DNA of 64,000 nucleotides from Bosea sp. RAC05 (GCF_001713455.1 NZ_CP016464.1:4016001-4080000), one strand, 5' to 3'. Counted from the first letter of the stretch, positions 25,999-36,148 are shown. Notes: generated by a model from the letters alone, not told the origin. Numbers and translations: made by a program.

Positions 25999-26068
25999 CA
26001 ACTGATCATAAACCCTTCTGCTGCTTAGCTGTTGTCGTGTGTTGTCGCGTTGAGTGGTGGTCCCCTGC

Positions 26069-28699
26069 ATGGACGACTTGCTGCAAGAGTTCCTGACCGA
26101 GACGGGCGAAAATCTCGACACCGTCGATCGGGAACTCGTGCGCTTCGAGCAGGAGCCCAATAACGGCGATATCCTGCGCAATATTTTTCGACTGGTTCAC
26201 ACCGTCAAAGGCACCTGCGGCTTCATCGGCCTGCCGCGGCTCGAGGCTCTGACCCACGCGGCCGAATCCCTGATCGGGCAGTTCCGCGACGGTGCCACGG
26301 TCAGTGCCATCGCAGTCACGGCCGTTCTGGAGACGATCGACCGGGTCAAGGACATTCTGACCGAACTGGCCGAAAAGGGCGAGGAACCCGCCGGCAACGA
26401 CGAGAACCTGATCCGCGAGCTTGGCATCCTCGCCGACCACGCCCGGTCCGAACTGCTGCGGAAGGCCGCGGCGCAGCCTGGTGCGCCCGATCCCGTCACA
26501 GCCTATCTCGCGCGCCACTCCGCGCCGAGCGCCCTGCCTCAGACGGAGGAAGGGCTCGACCTCGTCTTCCGAAGCGCGCCGGGTCCGCAGCGCGGAGCCG
26601 ATGGGCGTATCGAGCGGGCGGATGCGGCCGCCGTCCCCGACGAGGCCAGTACACGCGAGCCGCGTCCGACCGGACCGGCCACGCTGCGCGTCAATGTCGA
26701 CACCATCGAGCACCTGATGACGATGGTGTCCGAGCTGGTCCTGACCCGCAACCAGTTGCTCGAAATCTCGCGCAAGCAGGACGACAACGGCCTGAAAGGC
26801 CCGCTCCAGCGCCTGTCGCTGATCACGGCGGAACTCCAGGACGGCGTCATGAAAACGCGCATGCAGCCGATCGGCAACGCCTGGTCGAAGCTGCCCCGGA
26901 TCGTGCGCGATCTCGGTGCCGAACTCGGCAAGCGCATCGAGCTCATCACCGAGGGGGCCGACACCGAACTCGACCGCCAGATCCTCGACCTGATCAAGGA
27001 TCCGCTGATCCACATGGTGCGCAACTGCGCCGACCATGCGATCGAGTCCCCCGCCGAGCGCCGCGCCGCGGGCAAGCCCGAGCAGGGGACGATCCGGCTC
27101 GCCGCCTATCACGAGGGCGGCTCTGTGACGATCGCGGTCGCCGACGACGGGCGCGGCCTCGACATCGAGCGAATCCGGCGCAGGGCGGCCAAGCAGGGGC
27201 TGGCGAGCGAAGCCGAGATCGAGCGTATGAGCGATGCGCAGGTCAGCCGCTTCATCTTCCATCCGGGCTTCTCGACCGCCGACAGCATCACCGCGATCTC
27301 GGGCCGCGGCGTCGGGATGGACGTGGTCAAGGTCAATGTGGACGCCGTGGGCGGCCTCATCGACCTCATCAGCAAGCCCGGCTTCGGCACGACGATCACG
27401 ATCAAGATTCCGCTGACTCTGGCGATCGTCGCGGCGCTCATCGTGGTCGCCGGCGACCAGCGTTTCGCCATTCCCCAGATCGTCGTCCGCGAGCTCGTTC
27501 GCGTGAAATCCGGCGCCGATCACCGCATCGAGAACATCAACGGCGCACCGATCCTGCGACTGCGTGGGCGGCTGCTCCCCGTGATCGCGCTCTCGGCCCT
27601 GATGGGCACCGCCGAGCCCTCCTTCGAGGACGGCTTCATCGTCGTCACGCAGATCGGCGAACGCCAGTTCGGGATCCTGGTCGACGGCGTGTTCCATACC
27701 GAGGAAATCGTCGTCAAGCCGATGTCGAGCAAGCTGCGGCACATCCCGCTCTTCTCCGGCAACACCATCCTGGGCGACGGGGCCGTCGTGCTGATCGTCG
27801 ATCCCAATGGCGTGGCGGGCCTCGTCGGCGGCACCGGCGCGGGCGAGGCCTTCAGCGTCGAAGCGCCGACCTCCGTCGCCACGGCCGTCGAGAGGACGAC
27901 GATGCTCGTCTTCAGGACCGGCGCAGAAGGCGTCCGGGCGGTGCCGCTCTCGCTCGTGACCCGGCTCGAAGAGGTCGATGCCACGCTGTTCGAGCATGGC
28001 AGCGGCCGCACGCTGCTGCATTATCGCAACCGGCTGGTCCCGGTCGTGCCCGTCGGCGAGACACAACTGCGCGCGGAAGGCCTGCAACCGCTCGTCATCA
28101 TCAGCGAGGGCGACATGACGGTGGCGCTCGCCGTCGACGCGATCGTCGACATCGTCGACGAGGTTGTCGATATCGAGATGGCGGCCGTGCAGGATCGGGG
28201 CATCGTCGGCTCGGCCATGATCCGCGGCCGCGCCACGGACATCATCGATCTCGCGCACTACCTGCCGATCAACGAGCATGGCTGGCGCAAGAGCGCGACC
28301 GTCCAGGGCGCCCCCTCCACCGCAGCGCAGGTCGTTCTCGTCGAACCCTCGAGCTTCCTGCGGGAGATGCTGACCCCGGTTCTCAAGGCCTCCGGCCACC
28401 GGGTCGCCTTCGCGGCCGATTTTGCAGCCGCCCACCAGATCATCGCCGCCGGGCCGGTCGCCACCCTCCTCGTCGACCTCGACGGCAACATCGATGCGGC
28501 CTTCGCCTTCGCCGAGGCCGTGCGCTCGGGCGAGCACGGGCATCGCCTGCGCCTCATCGGCATGACCACGCTGGTCACGCCCGATCTCCACATGCGCGCC
28601 GGCCAGGCCAGGCTCGACGAAGTCGTCGCCAAGTTCGACCGGCGCGCCCTGCTCGCCGAACTGGCGGAGCGGCGGCCCGGCATGAGGGAGGCGGCATGA
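26069..28699 (+). CDS. cheA: Hybrid chemotaxis histidine kinase CheA
   Basis: An 876-residue chemotaxis kinase. Domains: HPt (1-105, phospho-His44 in LVHTVKGTCGF), dimerisation helices (about 210-280), ATPase (300-445; N-box MVRNCADHAIESPAERR, DDGRGLD, RGVGMDVVK), a CheW-like regulatory domain (450-590), a second CheW-like domain (610-745) and a receiver-like C-terminus (755-870). The receiver keeps an Asp in LLVDLDG and a Lys in VAKFD, but the usual acidic pair reads Glu-Pro. The dedicated P2 CheY-docking domain seems missing or reduced to a linker. Overlaps cheW by ATGA. The GTG at 26054 is a less likely start than ATG 26069. Confidence 0.93.
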   Translation: MDDLLQEFLTETGENLDTVDRELVRFEQEPNNGDILRNIFRLVHTVKGTCGFIGLPRLEALTHAAESLIGQFRDGATVSAIAVTAVLETIDRVKDILTELAEKGEEPAGNDENLIRELGILADHARSELLRKAAAQPGAPDPVTAYLARHSAPSALPQTEEGLDLVFRSAPGPQRGADGRIERADAAAVPDEASTREPRPTGPATLRVNVDTIEHLMTMVSELVLTRNQLLEISRKQDDNGLKGPLQRLSLITAELQDGVMKTRMQPIGNAWSKLPRIVRDLGAELGKRIELITEGADTELDRQILDLIKDPLIHMVRNCADHAIESPAERRAAGKPEQGTIRLAAYHEGGSVTIAVADDGRGLDIERIRRRAAKQGLASEAEIERMSDAQVSRFIFHPGFSTADSITAISGRGVGMDVVKVNVDAVGGLIDLISKPGFGTTITIKIPLTLAIVAALIVVAGDQRFAIPQIVVRELVRVKSGADHRIENINGAPILRLRGRLLPVIALSALMGTAEPSFEDGFIVVTQIGERQFGILVDGVFHTEEIVVKPMSSKLRHIPLFSGNTILGDGAVVLIVDPNGVAGLVGGTGAGEAFSVEAPTSVATAVERTTMLVFRTGAEGVRAVPLSLVTRLEEVDATLFEHGSGRTLLHYRNRLVPVVPVGETQLRAEGLQPLVIISEGDMTVALAVDAIVDIVDEVVDIEMAAVQDRGIVGSAMIRGRATDIIDLAHYLPINEHGWRKSATVQGAPSTAAQVVLVEPSSFLREMLTPVLKASGHRVAFAADFAAAHQIIAAGPVATLLVDLDGNIDAAFAFAEAVRSGEHGHRLRLIGMTTLVTPDLHMRAGQARLDEVVAKFDRRALLAELAERRPGMREAA

Positions 28700-29223
28700 C
28701 CCTTCACCGTACCGACATGAGCGAAAACAGCGAACGTCGCATGGCCGCCGAACCCGCGGCCCCGGGCTTCGATTCGCTCGACTACGTCACCGTGATGATC
28801 GGCGACCAGATCCTCGGTCTGCCGATCGGTCGGGTGCACGACGTCTTCATCACCAACCGGATCACGCTGGTGCCGCGCGCGCCCTCCGAGATCATCGGTC
28901 TGCTCAATCTGCGCGGTCGCATCGTCACCGCGATCTGCCTGCGCCGGCGGCTGGGCCGCCCGGTCACCCCCAGGCAAGATCGAGAAGGCAAGACTGAGCT
29001 GGTGGCTGTCGGCATCGACCATGAGGGCGAGGCCTATGCCCTGATCGTCGATGCCGTGGGAGAGGTGATGCGCCTGGATCAGTCGACCTTCGAACCCGTG
29101 CCGGTCCATCTCGACCGGTCCTGGACGGCGTTGGCGACGGGCGTGCACCGCCTCGACGACCGCCTGCTCGTCGTTCTGGACGTCGACGCGCTCCTCGCAA
29201 TCGAGCTGGATGCTGCGGCCTGA
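28696..29223 (+). CDS. cheW: Chemotaxis coupling protein CheW
   Basis: A 175-residue CheW that bridges receptors and CheA. After a 25-residue acidic lead comes the SH3-like double barrel: VTVMIGDQILGLPIGRVHDVF, the conserved NLRGRIVTAICLRRRLG and LIVDAVGEVMRL. The start overlaps the cheA stop (ATGA), giving translational coupling that should fix the CheA:CheW ratio. An in-frame ATG a few codons in (MSENSER) is possible. Confidence 0.93.
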   Translation: MTLHRTDMSENSERRMAAEPAAPGFDSLDYVTVMIGDQILGLPIGRVHDVFITNRITLVPRAPSEIIGLLNLRGRIVTAICLRRRLGRPVTPRQDREGKTELVAVGIDHEGEAYALIVDAVGEVMRLDQSTFEPVPVHLDRSWTALATGVHRLDDRLLVVLDVDALLAIELDAAA

Positions 29224-29253
29224 AGCGCCTCGGCACCAATCTGGAGACTGACC

Positions 29254-29619
29254 ATGAAGTATTGTCTCGTCGTCGACGACTCCGCGGTGATCCGCAAGGT
29301 CGCGCGTCGCATCCTCGAAGGCCTGCAGTTCCGCATCGCTGAGGCCGAGGACGGCGCGCGCGCGATCGACGCCTGCAAGGGCGAGATGCCCGACGCGGTG
29401 CTGCTCGACTGGAACATGCCGATCATGGACGGCTACGACTTCCTGCGCACGCTGCGGCAGATGCCGGGCGGCCGGCGCCCGAAGGTCGTCTTCTGCACCA
29501 CGGAAAACGACATCGCGCACATCGCCCGCGCCATGCATGCCGGCGCCGACGAGTACATCATGAAGCCCTTCGACAAGGAGATCGTCGCCTCCAAGTTCCA
29601 TCAGGTCGGGCTGCTTTGA
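29254..29619 (+). CDS. cheY: Chemotaxis response regulator CheY
   Basis: A single-domain receiver of 121 residues. The acidic pocket is VVDDSAVIRK, the phospho-Asp sits in LLDWNMPIMDGYDFL, the switch Thr in FCTTENDIAHI and the Lys in IMKPFDKE; all are intact. No output domain, so it signals by binding, presumably to the flagellar switch FliM/FliN (fliN at 45.5 kb). Preceded by GGAGA. Lies 30 bp after cheW. Confidence 0.93.
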   Translation: MKYCLVVDDSAVIRKVARRILEGLQFRIAEAEDGARAIDACKGEMPDAVLLDWNMPIMDGYDFLRTLRQMPGGRRPKVVFCTTENDIAHIARAMHAGADEYIMKPFDKEIVASKFHQVGLL

Positions 29620-29711
29620 TCCCGCGCACGCCAGCGCCGGACGAGAGAGGCCGGCCCCTGGCCGATGCCGCGGCCGGCGCTTGCCATATGCTCCGGGCGG
29701 GTCGCTGACGC

Positions 29712-30827
29712 ATGAACAGATTGTCCCCCATCGGCACGGCGGGCGCCCCGAGGCACAAGACGGTGGTCATCGCCGATGACTCCGTGGTGGTCCGGGGCCT
29801 GTTTGCCCGCTGGCTCGGGGAAAGCGGCCAGTTTCACCTGGTGGCGGTCGCCGGCGACGGCGAGACGGCCGTGGCGCATGCGGGCCGCTTCAAGCCGGAC
29901 GTGATGGTGCTCGACCTCGACATGCCCGGCGTCGACGGCGCCACTGCCCTGCCCCAGATCCTGCGCGAGAGCCCGCATACGGGCGTGCTGCTGGCGACGA
30001 CGCTCAACGAGCGAAACACCCGCATCGCGCTCGAATGCATGACCAAGGGCGCGATGGATGTCGTCTCCAAGCCCGACAGCCGCAGCGGGCTGACTCTCTC
30101 GCTCGAATTCCGCAGCGAGTTCCTGCTCAAGCTGGGCAATGTCGCACAGGCACGGCCGAAGCCCGGCGCCCTGCCGGTCGACGTAGAGCTCGATTTCATC
30201 CCCGGCGGCAATTCCGGCCTGCGCCAGCTGGTCTCGGTCGTTCCGCGCTATCTCGTGATCGGGGCGTCGACCGGCGGCCCCCGGGCCGTGGCCAGGGTGC
30301 TGTTCGACATCGGCGACGCGCTCCACGACCTGACGACGGTCGTCGTCCAGCACATGCCACCGGTGTTCACCGCCTCCTTCGCCGAGCAGATCTCGAGCTA
30401 TATCGGCATCCCCGCGCGCGAGCCCTTCGACGGCGAGCGACTGGTCCGGGGTACCATCTACATAGCGCCCGGAGGCCGGCATCTCGGCATCGACAGACGG
30501 CTCGGCCACATCACCGCCAGCATCAACGACGGCCCGCCCGTGCGCTTCTGCCGTCCGGCGGTCGACGTGCTGTTCAACGACGCCGCCCGGCACCTCGGCC
30601 CTGCGGCCCTGGGCCTCGTGCTCACCGGAATGGGCGCCGACGGCACCGAGGGCGCAGGCGCCCTGCGCCGCGCCGGCGCGGCCGTCATCGCCCAGGACGA
30701 GCAGAGCAGCACGATCTGGGGCATGCCGGGTTCGATCGTCAGGGCGCAGCACGCCAGCGCCGTCATCGGCCTCGACGACATCGGCGCGGCGATCCGCGGG
30801 CTGGTTCGCATGGGGCAGCCGTCATGA
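29712..30827 (+). CDS. cheB: Chemotaxis protein-glutamate methylesterase CheB
   Basis: A 371-residue receiver-esterase. The receiver (residues 15-130) has VIADDSVVVRG and VLDLDMPGVDG; the C-terminal esterase has the catalytic triad Ser in IGASTGGPRAV, His in QHMPPVF and Asp in GMGADGTEGA. It removes methyl groups from receptors and is activated by CheA phosphorylation. Its stop overlaps the cheR start (ATGA), pairing the two adaptation enzymes. Confidence 0.93.
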   Translation: MNRLSPIGTAGAPRHKTVVIADDSVVVRGLFARWLGESGQFHLVAVAGDGETAVAHAGRFKPDVMVLDLDMPGVDGATALPQILRESPHTGVLLATTLNERNTRIALECMTKGAMDVVSKPDSRSGLTLSLEFRSEFLLKLGNVAQARPKPGALPVDVELDFIPGGNSGLRQLVSVVPRYLVIGASTGGPRAVARVLFDIGDALHDLTTVVVQHMPPVFTASFAEQISSYIGIPAREPFDGERLVRGTIYIAPGGRHLGIDRRLGHITASINDGPPVRFCRPAVDVLFNDAARHLGPAALGLVLTGMGADGTEGAGALRRAGAAVIAQDEQSSTIWGMPGSIVRAQHASAVIGLDDIGAAIRGLVRMGQPS

Positions 30828-31708
30828 CGGATGCCGATTTCAACTTCCTGCGGCTGCTGCTGCATCAGCGCTCGGGGCTCTCGCTCAGCCCGGAGAAGCG
30901 CTATCTGGCCGAGAGCCGCCTCGGCATTCTCTGCCGACGCCGCAACATCGCCGACATCGCGACCCTGATCCAGAAGCTGCGGCCCGGCAACGACGCGGCG
31001 CTCGAGCACGCGGTCATCGAGGCGATGACGACGAACGAGACGCTGTTCTTCCGCGACCACACGCCCTTCGACCTGTTCCGGGACGTCATCCTGCCCGAGC
31101 GCCTCGCCGCGAACGCCGCCACGCGCAGCCTGCGGATCTGGTGCGCGGCCGTCTCCACCGGCCAGGAAGCCTATTCCCTGGCGATGATCCTCGACGAGAT
31201 GGGCCCGCGCCTGTCGGGCTGGAAGATCCAGATCGTCGGCACCGACATTTCCGGCGAGGTGCTCGAGCGCGCCCGCGCCGGCCTCTACAGCCAGTTCGAG
31301 ATCCAGCGCGGCCTGCCGATCCAGATGCTGCTCAAGCATTTCAGCCAGGAGGGCGACCGCTGGCGGATCTCGGAGCGCCTGCGCGCGATGGTCGATCTCA
31401 GGCAGCACAACCTGCTCGAACCCAATGGCCATCTCGGCCAGTTCGACATCATCTTCTGCCGCAACGTCCTGATCTATTTCGACGTCCAGACCAAGGCGCG
31501 GGTCCTCGAGGCGCTCGCCCCTCGGCTGGCCCCGCAGGGCGCCATGTTCCTGGGGGCGGCCGAAACCGTGATCGGAATCTCGACGACGGTCCTGCCCGAT
31601 CGGCAGCACCGCGGCGTCTATCGCGGCCAGAACTGCATTCATGCCCAGCCGGCCGGCCTCAGCCTGCCTCGGGAGCCCGTCCGCGCCATCGCGGGCGGCC
31701 GCTTCTAA
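30824..31708 (+). CDS. cheR: Chemotaxis protein methyltransferase CheR
   Basis: A 294-residue SAM-dependent receptor methyltransferase. The N-terminal helical domain includes HQRSGLSLSPEKRYLAESRL; then TNETLFFRD, the SAM-binding RIWCAAVSTGQEAYSLAMIL, IVGTDISGEVLERA and FDIIFCRNVLIYFD. The usual ACSTGEE motif reads AAVSTGQEA. Final gene of the chemotaxis operon; no CheD or chemoreceptor is present in the window, so receptors lie elsewhere. Confidence 0.93.
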   Translation: MTDADFNFLRLLLHQRSGLSLSPEKRYLAESRLGILCRRRNIADIATLIQKLRPGNDAALEHAVIEAMTTNETLFFRDHTPFDLFRDVILPERLAANAATRSLRIWCAAVSTGQEAYSLAMILDEMGPRLSGWKIQIVGTDISGEVLERARAGLYSQFEIQRGLPIQMLLKHFSQEGDRWRISERLRAMVDLRQHNLLEPNGHLGQFDIIFCRNVLIYFDVQTKARVLEALAPRLAPQGAMFLGAAETVIGISTTVLPDRQHRGVYRGQNCIHAQPAGLSLPREPVRAIAGGRF

Positions 31709-31743
31709 AGACCCCGACCAGACATCGCGCCGTCTGGCCACCA

Positions 31744-31772
31744 CAAACAAAAACCCCGCCTCGCGGCGGGGT
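31744..31772 (-). terminator. Rho-independent terminator of ctrA
   Basis: Read on the minus strand: stem ACCCCGCC / GGCGGGGT with a 4-base loop, followed by TTTTGTTTG, about 100 bases after the ctrA stop. It also lies just beyond the cheR stop and may block read-through between the two convergent units. Confidence 0.8.
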
Positions 31773-31868
31773 CCCCGTCAACCTGTCGTTTACATCCGAC
31801 GATCAGGCTGTCTTCTCGTCTACAGGCGAAACGTGACCGGCGTGTGACGCCTCCGCTCCGCCCGGAAT

Positions 31869-32570
31869 TCAGGCCGGGATGCGGTCCTCGGCTTCGGACG
31901 GCTCGCGCAGCACATAGCCGCGGCCCCAGACCGTCTCGATGTAGTTCTTGCCGTCGGACGCATTGGCGAGCTTCTTGCGCAGCTTGCAGATGAACACGTC
32001 GATGATCTTGAGTTCGGGCTCGTCCATGCCGCCATAGAGATGATTGAGGAACATCTCCTTGGTGAGCGTCGTGCCCTTGCGGAGCGAGAGCAGCTCCAGC
32101 ATCTGGTATTCCTTGCCCGTCAGGTGGACGCGGGCGGCATCGACCTCGACCGTCTTGGTGTCGAGGTTGACGACCAGGTCGCCGGTGGTGATGACCGACT
32201 GGGCGTGGCCCTTCGAACGGCGGACGATGGCGTGGATGCGGGCGACCAGCTCGTCCTTGTGAAAGGGCTTGGTCAGGTAGTCGTCGGCGCCGAAGCCCAG
32301 GCCCTTGACCTTGTCCTCGATGCCGGCGAGGCCCGACAGGATCAGGATCGGCGTCTTGACCTTCGCCACACGCAGGCTGCGCAGAACCTCGTAGCCGGAC
32401 ATGTCGGGCAGGTTGAGGTCGAGCAGGATGATGTCGTAATCGTAGAGCTTGCCGAGATCGACGCCCTCTTCGCCGAGATCCGTCGTATAGACGTTGAAGC
32501 TCTCGGATTTGAGCATCAGCTCGATCGACTGGGCGGTCGCGCTATCGTCCTCGATCAGCAGAACCCGCAT
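31869..32570 (-). CDS. ctrA: Cell-cycle master response regulator CtrA
   Basis: A 233-residue OmpR-type regulator. The receiver has LIEDDSATA and phospho-Asp51 in [13 protein letters not shown], the same position as in Caulobacter. The winged-helix half includes [52 protein letters not shown] and GRGYVL, essentially the family consensus. The ATG at 32570 is chosen because the receiver starts immediately (MRVLLIEDD). It controls flagellar and division genes; near-consensus CtrA boxes precede fliF and sciP in this window. ChpT and the repressor SciP are also present. Confidence 0.97.
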   Translation of the reverse strand: MRVLLIEDDSATAQSIELMLKSESFNVYTTDLGEEGVDLGKLYDYDIILLDLNLPDMSGYEVLRSLRVAKVKTPILILSGLAGIEDKVKGLGFGADDYLTKPFHKDELVARIHAIVRRSKGHAQSVITTGDLVVNLDTKTVEVDAARVHLTGKEYQMLELLSLRKGTTLTKEMFLNHLYGGMDEPELKIIDVFICKLRKKLANASDGKNYIETVWGRGYVLREPSEAEDRIPA

Positions 32571-32937
32571 GTCCACGTCCCCAATTTCGCCCGCAGGCAA
32601 GCCGTTCGTTCCGCCCGAACCCGCACGGCCCTGAGCGAGAAGGCGCTTGCCCGATGAAACGCCACGCGACACGCTACGGGCACAATGGTTAACAAACCGT
32701 GATTCCCGTGCGCAAGCGGTTCCTGGGTGAAGGGCGACGATCCTTGTCGGAGTGAGTCGAATTTGACACGGATCGTTTCGCTATTCGCCCGCGAAATGCG
32801 CTTTCGCGGAGACGGCCTCGTGGAACCGGGACAAAATGCCCCTGCACCGCGACGCAGCCTCGAAACACAGTGTTAATCACTCGGCTTAATGAAGGGTAAA
32901 CGGAGCCGCTCGCTTGCCGCGTTTCGCCCGGGCGGCC
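32571..32937 (-). promoter_or_regulatory. ctrA upstream region with GANTC sites and CtrA-like boxes
   Basis: This 367-bp gap has no gene. It contains two GANTC sites (GATTC at 32701, GAGTC at 32754), the target of the cell-cycle methyltransferase CcrM. Read toward ctrA, TTAACCAT at 32693-32686 resembles the CtrA half-site, and TTAA-N7-TAAA at 32886-32900 is one base from a full CtrA box (TTAA-N7-TTAA). This fits a methylation-gated, autoregulated promoter as known for ctrA in Caulobacter; binding here is inference. Confidence 0.6.
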
Positions 32938-33162
32938 TCAGGAGGAGCGGTCCTGCAGGTAGAGGCCCGTCAGATGGCCCGAGCCGAGCGCCAGCAGATT
33001 CCCGGCGAAGATGAAGAAGCTGAAGATGTCGACGTCGCTGAAGATCACCCAGCTCAAAAACAGCAGCAGGATCGCCAGGATCAGCATGATCGCGCGATAC
33101 ACGCCATCATACATGAGCCCGGCGCCCACTCCCAGGGTGAACAGCGCCAGTGCGAGGATCAT
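32938..33162 (-). CDS. Small two- or three-helix membrane protein
   Basis: A 74-residue very hydrophobic protein: [38 protein letters not shown] forms one or two helices and [16 protein letters not shown] another, ending in a short polar tail. No motif is recognised. It lies upstream of ctrA on the same strand and is divergent from fliI, 195 bp from its start. A small flagellar or envelope membrane protein is a guess from place alone. Confidence 0.6.
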   Translation of the reverse strand: MILALALFTLGVGAGLMYDGVYRAIMLILAILLLFLSWVIFSDVDIFSFFIFAGNLLALGSGHLTGLYLQDRSS

Positions 33163-33356
33163 CGAACGGTCCCGTGTCAGACCGCTCGGGCCTAGGCGCC
33201 CGGCCCTTTCCGCCCTGTTCTCTGTCCACAGACAATCCGATTCAAATTGGCGCCATCGCTGGACCGCCGGCGGCGCTTGCCGCGGCGGGGGAAATCGGTG
33301 AGAGGCAGGCGGCGTCGCGCCCGCGCCCGGCGAGCGACAGTTGCAGGGAGGCCGTC

Positions 33357-34697
33357 TTGAACAGCCCCGCCCATGGTCACGATCGCCTGTCGGGCCTCGC
33401 CGCCACCATCGCGGGGCTCGACTCCGTCACCATCTATGGCCGTGTCATTGCGGTGCGCGGGCTCCTCGTCGAGATCGCCGGGCCGATCGGGGCGATGAGC
33501 CTCGGCGGGCGCATCGGCATCGAGATCGCGCCCGGCAGCCGCGTCCCCTGCGAGGTCATCGGTTTCTCCGGCGACAAGGCTCTGGTCATGCCCTATGGCG
33601 GGCTCGACGGGGTGCGCCGCGGCTGCCCGGCCTATATCGACAAGGCGGCGCCCGGCCTCAAACCCACGCCGGCCTGGCTCGGCCGCGTCGTCGATGCGCT
33701 CGGGCGCCCGGTCGACGGCGGCCCGCCTCTGCCGCAGGGCGAGGACCTCTACACCTTCCGCAACGACCCGCCGCCGGCCCATTCGCGCCGCCGCGTCGGC
33801 CGCCCGCTCGATCTCGGCGTGCGCGCGCTCAACGCCTTCCTGACCTGCTGCCTCGGCCAGCGCATGGGCATCTTCGCCGGCTCTGGCGTCGGCAAATCGG
33901 TGCTGCTGTCGATGCTGGCGCGCTATGCCCGCGCCGACGTCAACGTCATCGGCCTCGTCGGCGAGCGCGGCCGCGAGGTCCAGGAGTTCCTGCAGGACGA
34001 TCTCGGCCCCGAGGGGCTGGCGCGCTCCGTCGTCGTCGTCGCGACCTCCGACGAGCCGGCGCTGATGCGCAAGCAGGCCGCGCTGACCACGCTGACCATC
34101 GCCGAATATTTCCGCGACCAGGGCCTGCAGGTCATGTGCCTGATGGATTCGGTGACGCGATTCGCCATGGCGATGCGCGAGATCGGCCTGGCGGCCGGTG
34201 AGCCGCCGACCACCAAGGGCTATACGCCGACCGTCTTCGCCGAACTGCCGCGCCTGCTCGAGCGGGCCGGCCCCGGCGTCGGCGACGGCGCCATCACCGG
34301 CCTCTTCACCGTCCTCGTCGATGGCGGCGACCATGACGAGCCCGTCGCCGATGCGGTCCGCGGCATCCTCGACGGGCATATCGTGATGGAGCGCTCGATC
34401 GCCGAGCGCGGCCGCTTCCCGGCGATCAACGTGCTGAAATCGGTCTCGCGCACCATGCCGCGCTCCTGCGACCCGGCCTTCTACCCGGTGGTGCAGAAGG
34501 CGCGCGCCACGCTCGCGACCTATGCCGACATGGAGGAGCTGATCCGGCTCGGCGCCTACCGGCAGGGCGCCTCCCCCGAGGTCGACGAGGCGATCCGCCT
34601 CAACCCCGCGCTGGAGGCCTTCCTGAAACAGGCCAAGGACGAGGCGACGCCCCTGCCGGAGTGCTATGCCCGCCTCGCCGCGATCATGAACGGCTGA
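33357..34697 (+). CDS. fliI: Flagellum-specific ATPase FliI
   Basis: A 446-residue F1-beta-like ATPase of the flagellar type III export apparatus. Walker A is [14 protein letters not shown]; Walker B region [19 protein letters not shown]; the catalytic Glu is in [11 protein letters not shown], and [18 protein letters not shown] is typical. Start: TTG at 33357, because GGGAGG lies five bases before it and the length then matches the family; a longer in-frame reading from 33150 adds non-homologous residues. Its 3' end overlaps the convergent MFS gene by 14 bp. Partner fliJ follows 1.45 kb away. Confidence 0.93.
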   Translation: MNSPAHGHDRLSGLAATIAGLDSVTIYGRVIAVRGLLVEIAGPIGAMSLGGRIGIEIAPGSRVPCEVIGFSGDKALVMPYGGLDGVRRGCPAYIDKAAPGLKPTPAWLGRVVDALGRPVDGGPPLPQGEDLYTFRNDPPPAHSRRRVGRPLDLGVRALNAFLTCCLGQRMGIFAGSGVGKSVLLSMLARYARADVNVIGLVGERGREVQEFLQDDLGPEGLARSVVVVATSDEPALMRKQAALTTLTIAEYFRDQGLQVMCLMDSVTRFAMAMREIGLAAGEPPTTKGYTPTVFAELPRLLERAGPGVGDGAITGLFTVLVDGGDHDEPVADAVRGILDGHIVMERSIAERGRFPAINVLKSVSRTMPRSCDPAFYPVVQKARATLATYADMEELIRLGAYRQGASPEVDEAIRLNPALEAFLKQAKDEATPLPECYARLAAIMNG

Positions 34698-35907
34698 GGT
34701 CGCGGCCCCGCGCCAGCAGGCGCAGCAGCGCGACCATCGCGACGACCGCAAACAGCTGGATCACGGCAGCGCCGATCAAAGCGAGGTCGCGCCCGAACTG
34801 CGCGATCATCGCCGCAAACAGCAGCGGCGCGGCGGCAAAGGCGAGATTCTGCGGCACGGTCAGCCGGCCCATCAGGCCGCCGAAGCCGTCGCGGCCGAAC
34901 AGGACGAGCGGCAGCGTCGCCCGCGCGACCGAGATCACGCCCATCGCCGCGCTGAAGCTGACGACGAAGACGGTGGCGGCGAGCGCCGTCCCCGGCGCCA
35001 GCACGAGCACCAGGCAGGCGAGCGGCCCGAGCACCAGCCCCGCCAGCGCCGTCCACTCGACCGGCAGCCGGTCGCCGAGCGTCGCATCGACGAGCCGCGC
35101 CAGCAGCGTCGCCGGCCCGCTCAGCGCCGCGATGCCGACGGCCTCCGTCGGCCCGATGCCGGCATCGCGCAACAGGTCGATCAGATGCAGCGGCAGCCCC
35201 CAGGAGACCAGCCCGCTCGCCGAGAACACGACCGCCACCAGCCAGAAGGCGGCGCGGCGATGCGCGGGCGGCAGCCGCCCCTCGTCCCGCTCCGCCGCCG
35301 GCGCCCCCGCCGGGGCCGCGACGCCGGAGGAGGGCTTCCGCGGAACCGCGAGATAGATCGGCAGCACGATGACGATCTGCAGCGCGGCGAAGATCAGGCA
35401 GGTCGTGCGCCAGCCGCCCTGCGCCACGAGCCAGGCCGTCAGCGGCCAGAACAGGGCCGAGGAGAGGCCCGTCGCCAGCATCATCAGCCCGATCACCCGG
35501 CGCGCCCGCGGGCCCATCAGCTGCGCGACGGTGACGCCCCCGACATTGGCCAGCGACAGGGCATGCCCGATGCCGATCACCACCCAGGCGGCGAGATAGC
35601 TGACCGGCCCCTGCGCCAGGCCGAGCAGGACGAGCCCGAGCGCACAGGCCAGCGCGCCGCAGCCCATCGCCCCGCGCGTGCCCGCGCGGTCGAGATGGCG
35701 GCCGACCGCCGGCGCCAGCGCCGCGCCCGTCAGCAGCAGCAGCGTGATCCCGCCGAAGACGAAGGTCACGTCGAGCGAAAGATCGCGCTGGATGTCGCGC
35801 GCCAGCACGGAGAGCGCATAGAAGGTCGAGCCCCAGCCGATGATCCGCGTGACGACGAGGCCGGCAATCAGCGGGATGGGCTTGGGAAGGCGCGGAAAGG
35901 CAGGCAA
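34684..35907 (-). CDS. MFS transporter
   Basis: A 407-residue major-facilitator protein with 12 predicted helices and a central polar loop (around [21 protein letters not shown]). The first part resembles monocarboxylate/OFA-type MFS carriers ([16 protein letters not shown]). No ATG fits; the TTG at 35907 with a CGGGGA site upstream is the best start. It is inserted in reverse orientation between fliI and fliJ, which are usually adjacent. Substrate unknown. Confidence 0.85.
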   Translation of the reverse strand: MPAFPRLPKPIPLIAGLVVTRIIGWGSTFYALSVLARDIQRDLSLDVTFVFGGITLLLLTGAALAPAVGRHLDRAGTRGAMGCGALACALGLVLLGLAQGPVSYLAAWVVIGIGHALSLANVGGVTVAQLMGPRARRVIGLMMLATGLSSALFWPLTAWLVAQGGWRTTCLIFAALQIVIVLPIYLAVPRKPSSGVAAPAGAPAAERDEGRLPPAHRRAAFWLVAVVFSASGLVSWGLPLHLIDLLRDAGIGPTEAVGIAALSGPATLLARLVDATLGDRLPVEWTALAGLVLGPLACLVLVLAPGTALAATVFVVSFSAAMGVISVARATLPLVLFGRDGFGGLMGRLTVPQNLAFAAAPLLFAAMIAQFGRDLALIGAAVIQLFAVVAMVALLRLLARGRDLSRS

Positions 35908-36148
35908 GCGGGCATCCCCGACAGGACTCGGGCACCGGGCGGCGCCTGAGGCTCTCCGCTACTAGCCCCTGCCGCCGTCATGCGTCAGCAGCAGCCACGC
36001 GACCGCGCCATGCAGCGAATGCGAGGCCTTCCGGTAAGGAACGGTCAACCTCCTTGCGCCATTGTCCTTTTCGTCTCGCGGCCAGGAGTTCCGGGCACGC
36101 GCCGAGGGGTCGGCGTTGGCCCATGCGTGATCAGGAGTTGGAAACGAC

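Noticed and set aside
26006..28591. Long open frame antisense to cheA (861 codons), and similar long frames opposite opgH, ribA/YfhO, fliI and others
   Set aside because: High GC makes long antisense frames common; their peptides are low-complexity His/Arg/Asp/Gly-rich with no recognisable domain, while the opposite strand codes for clear families.
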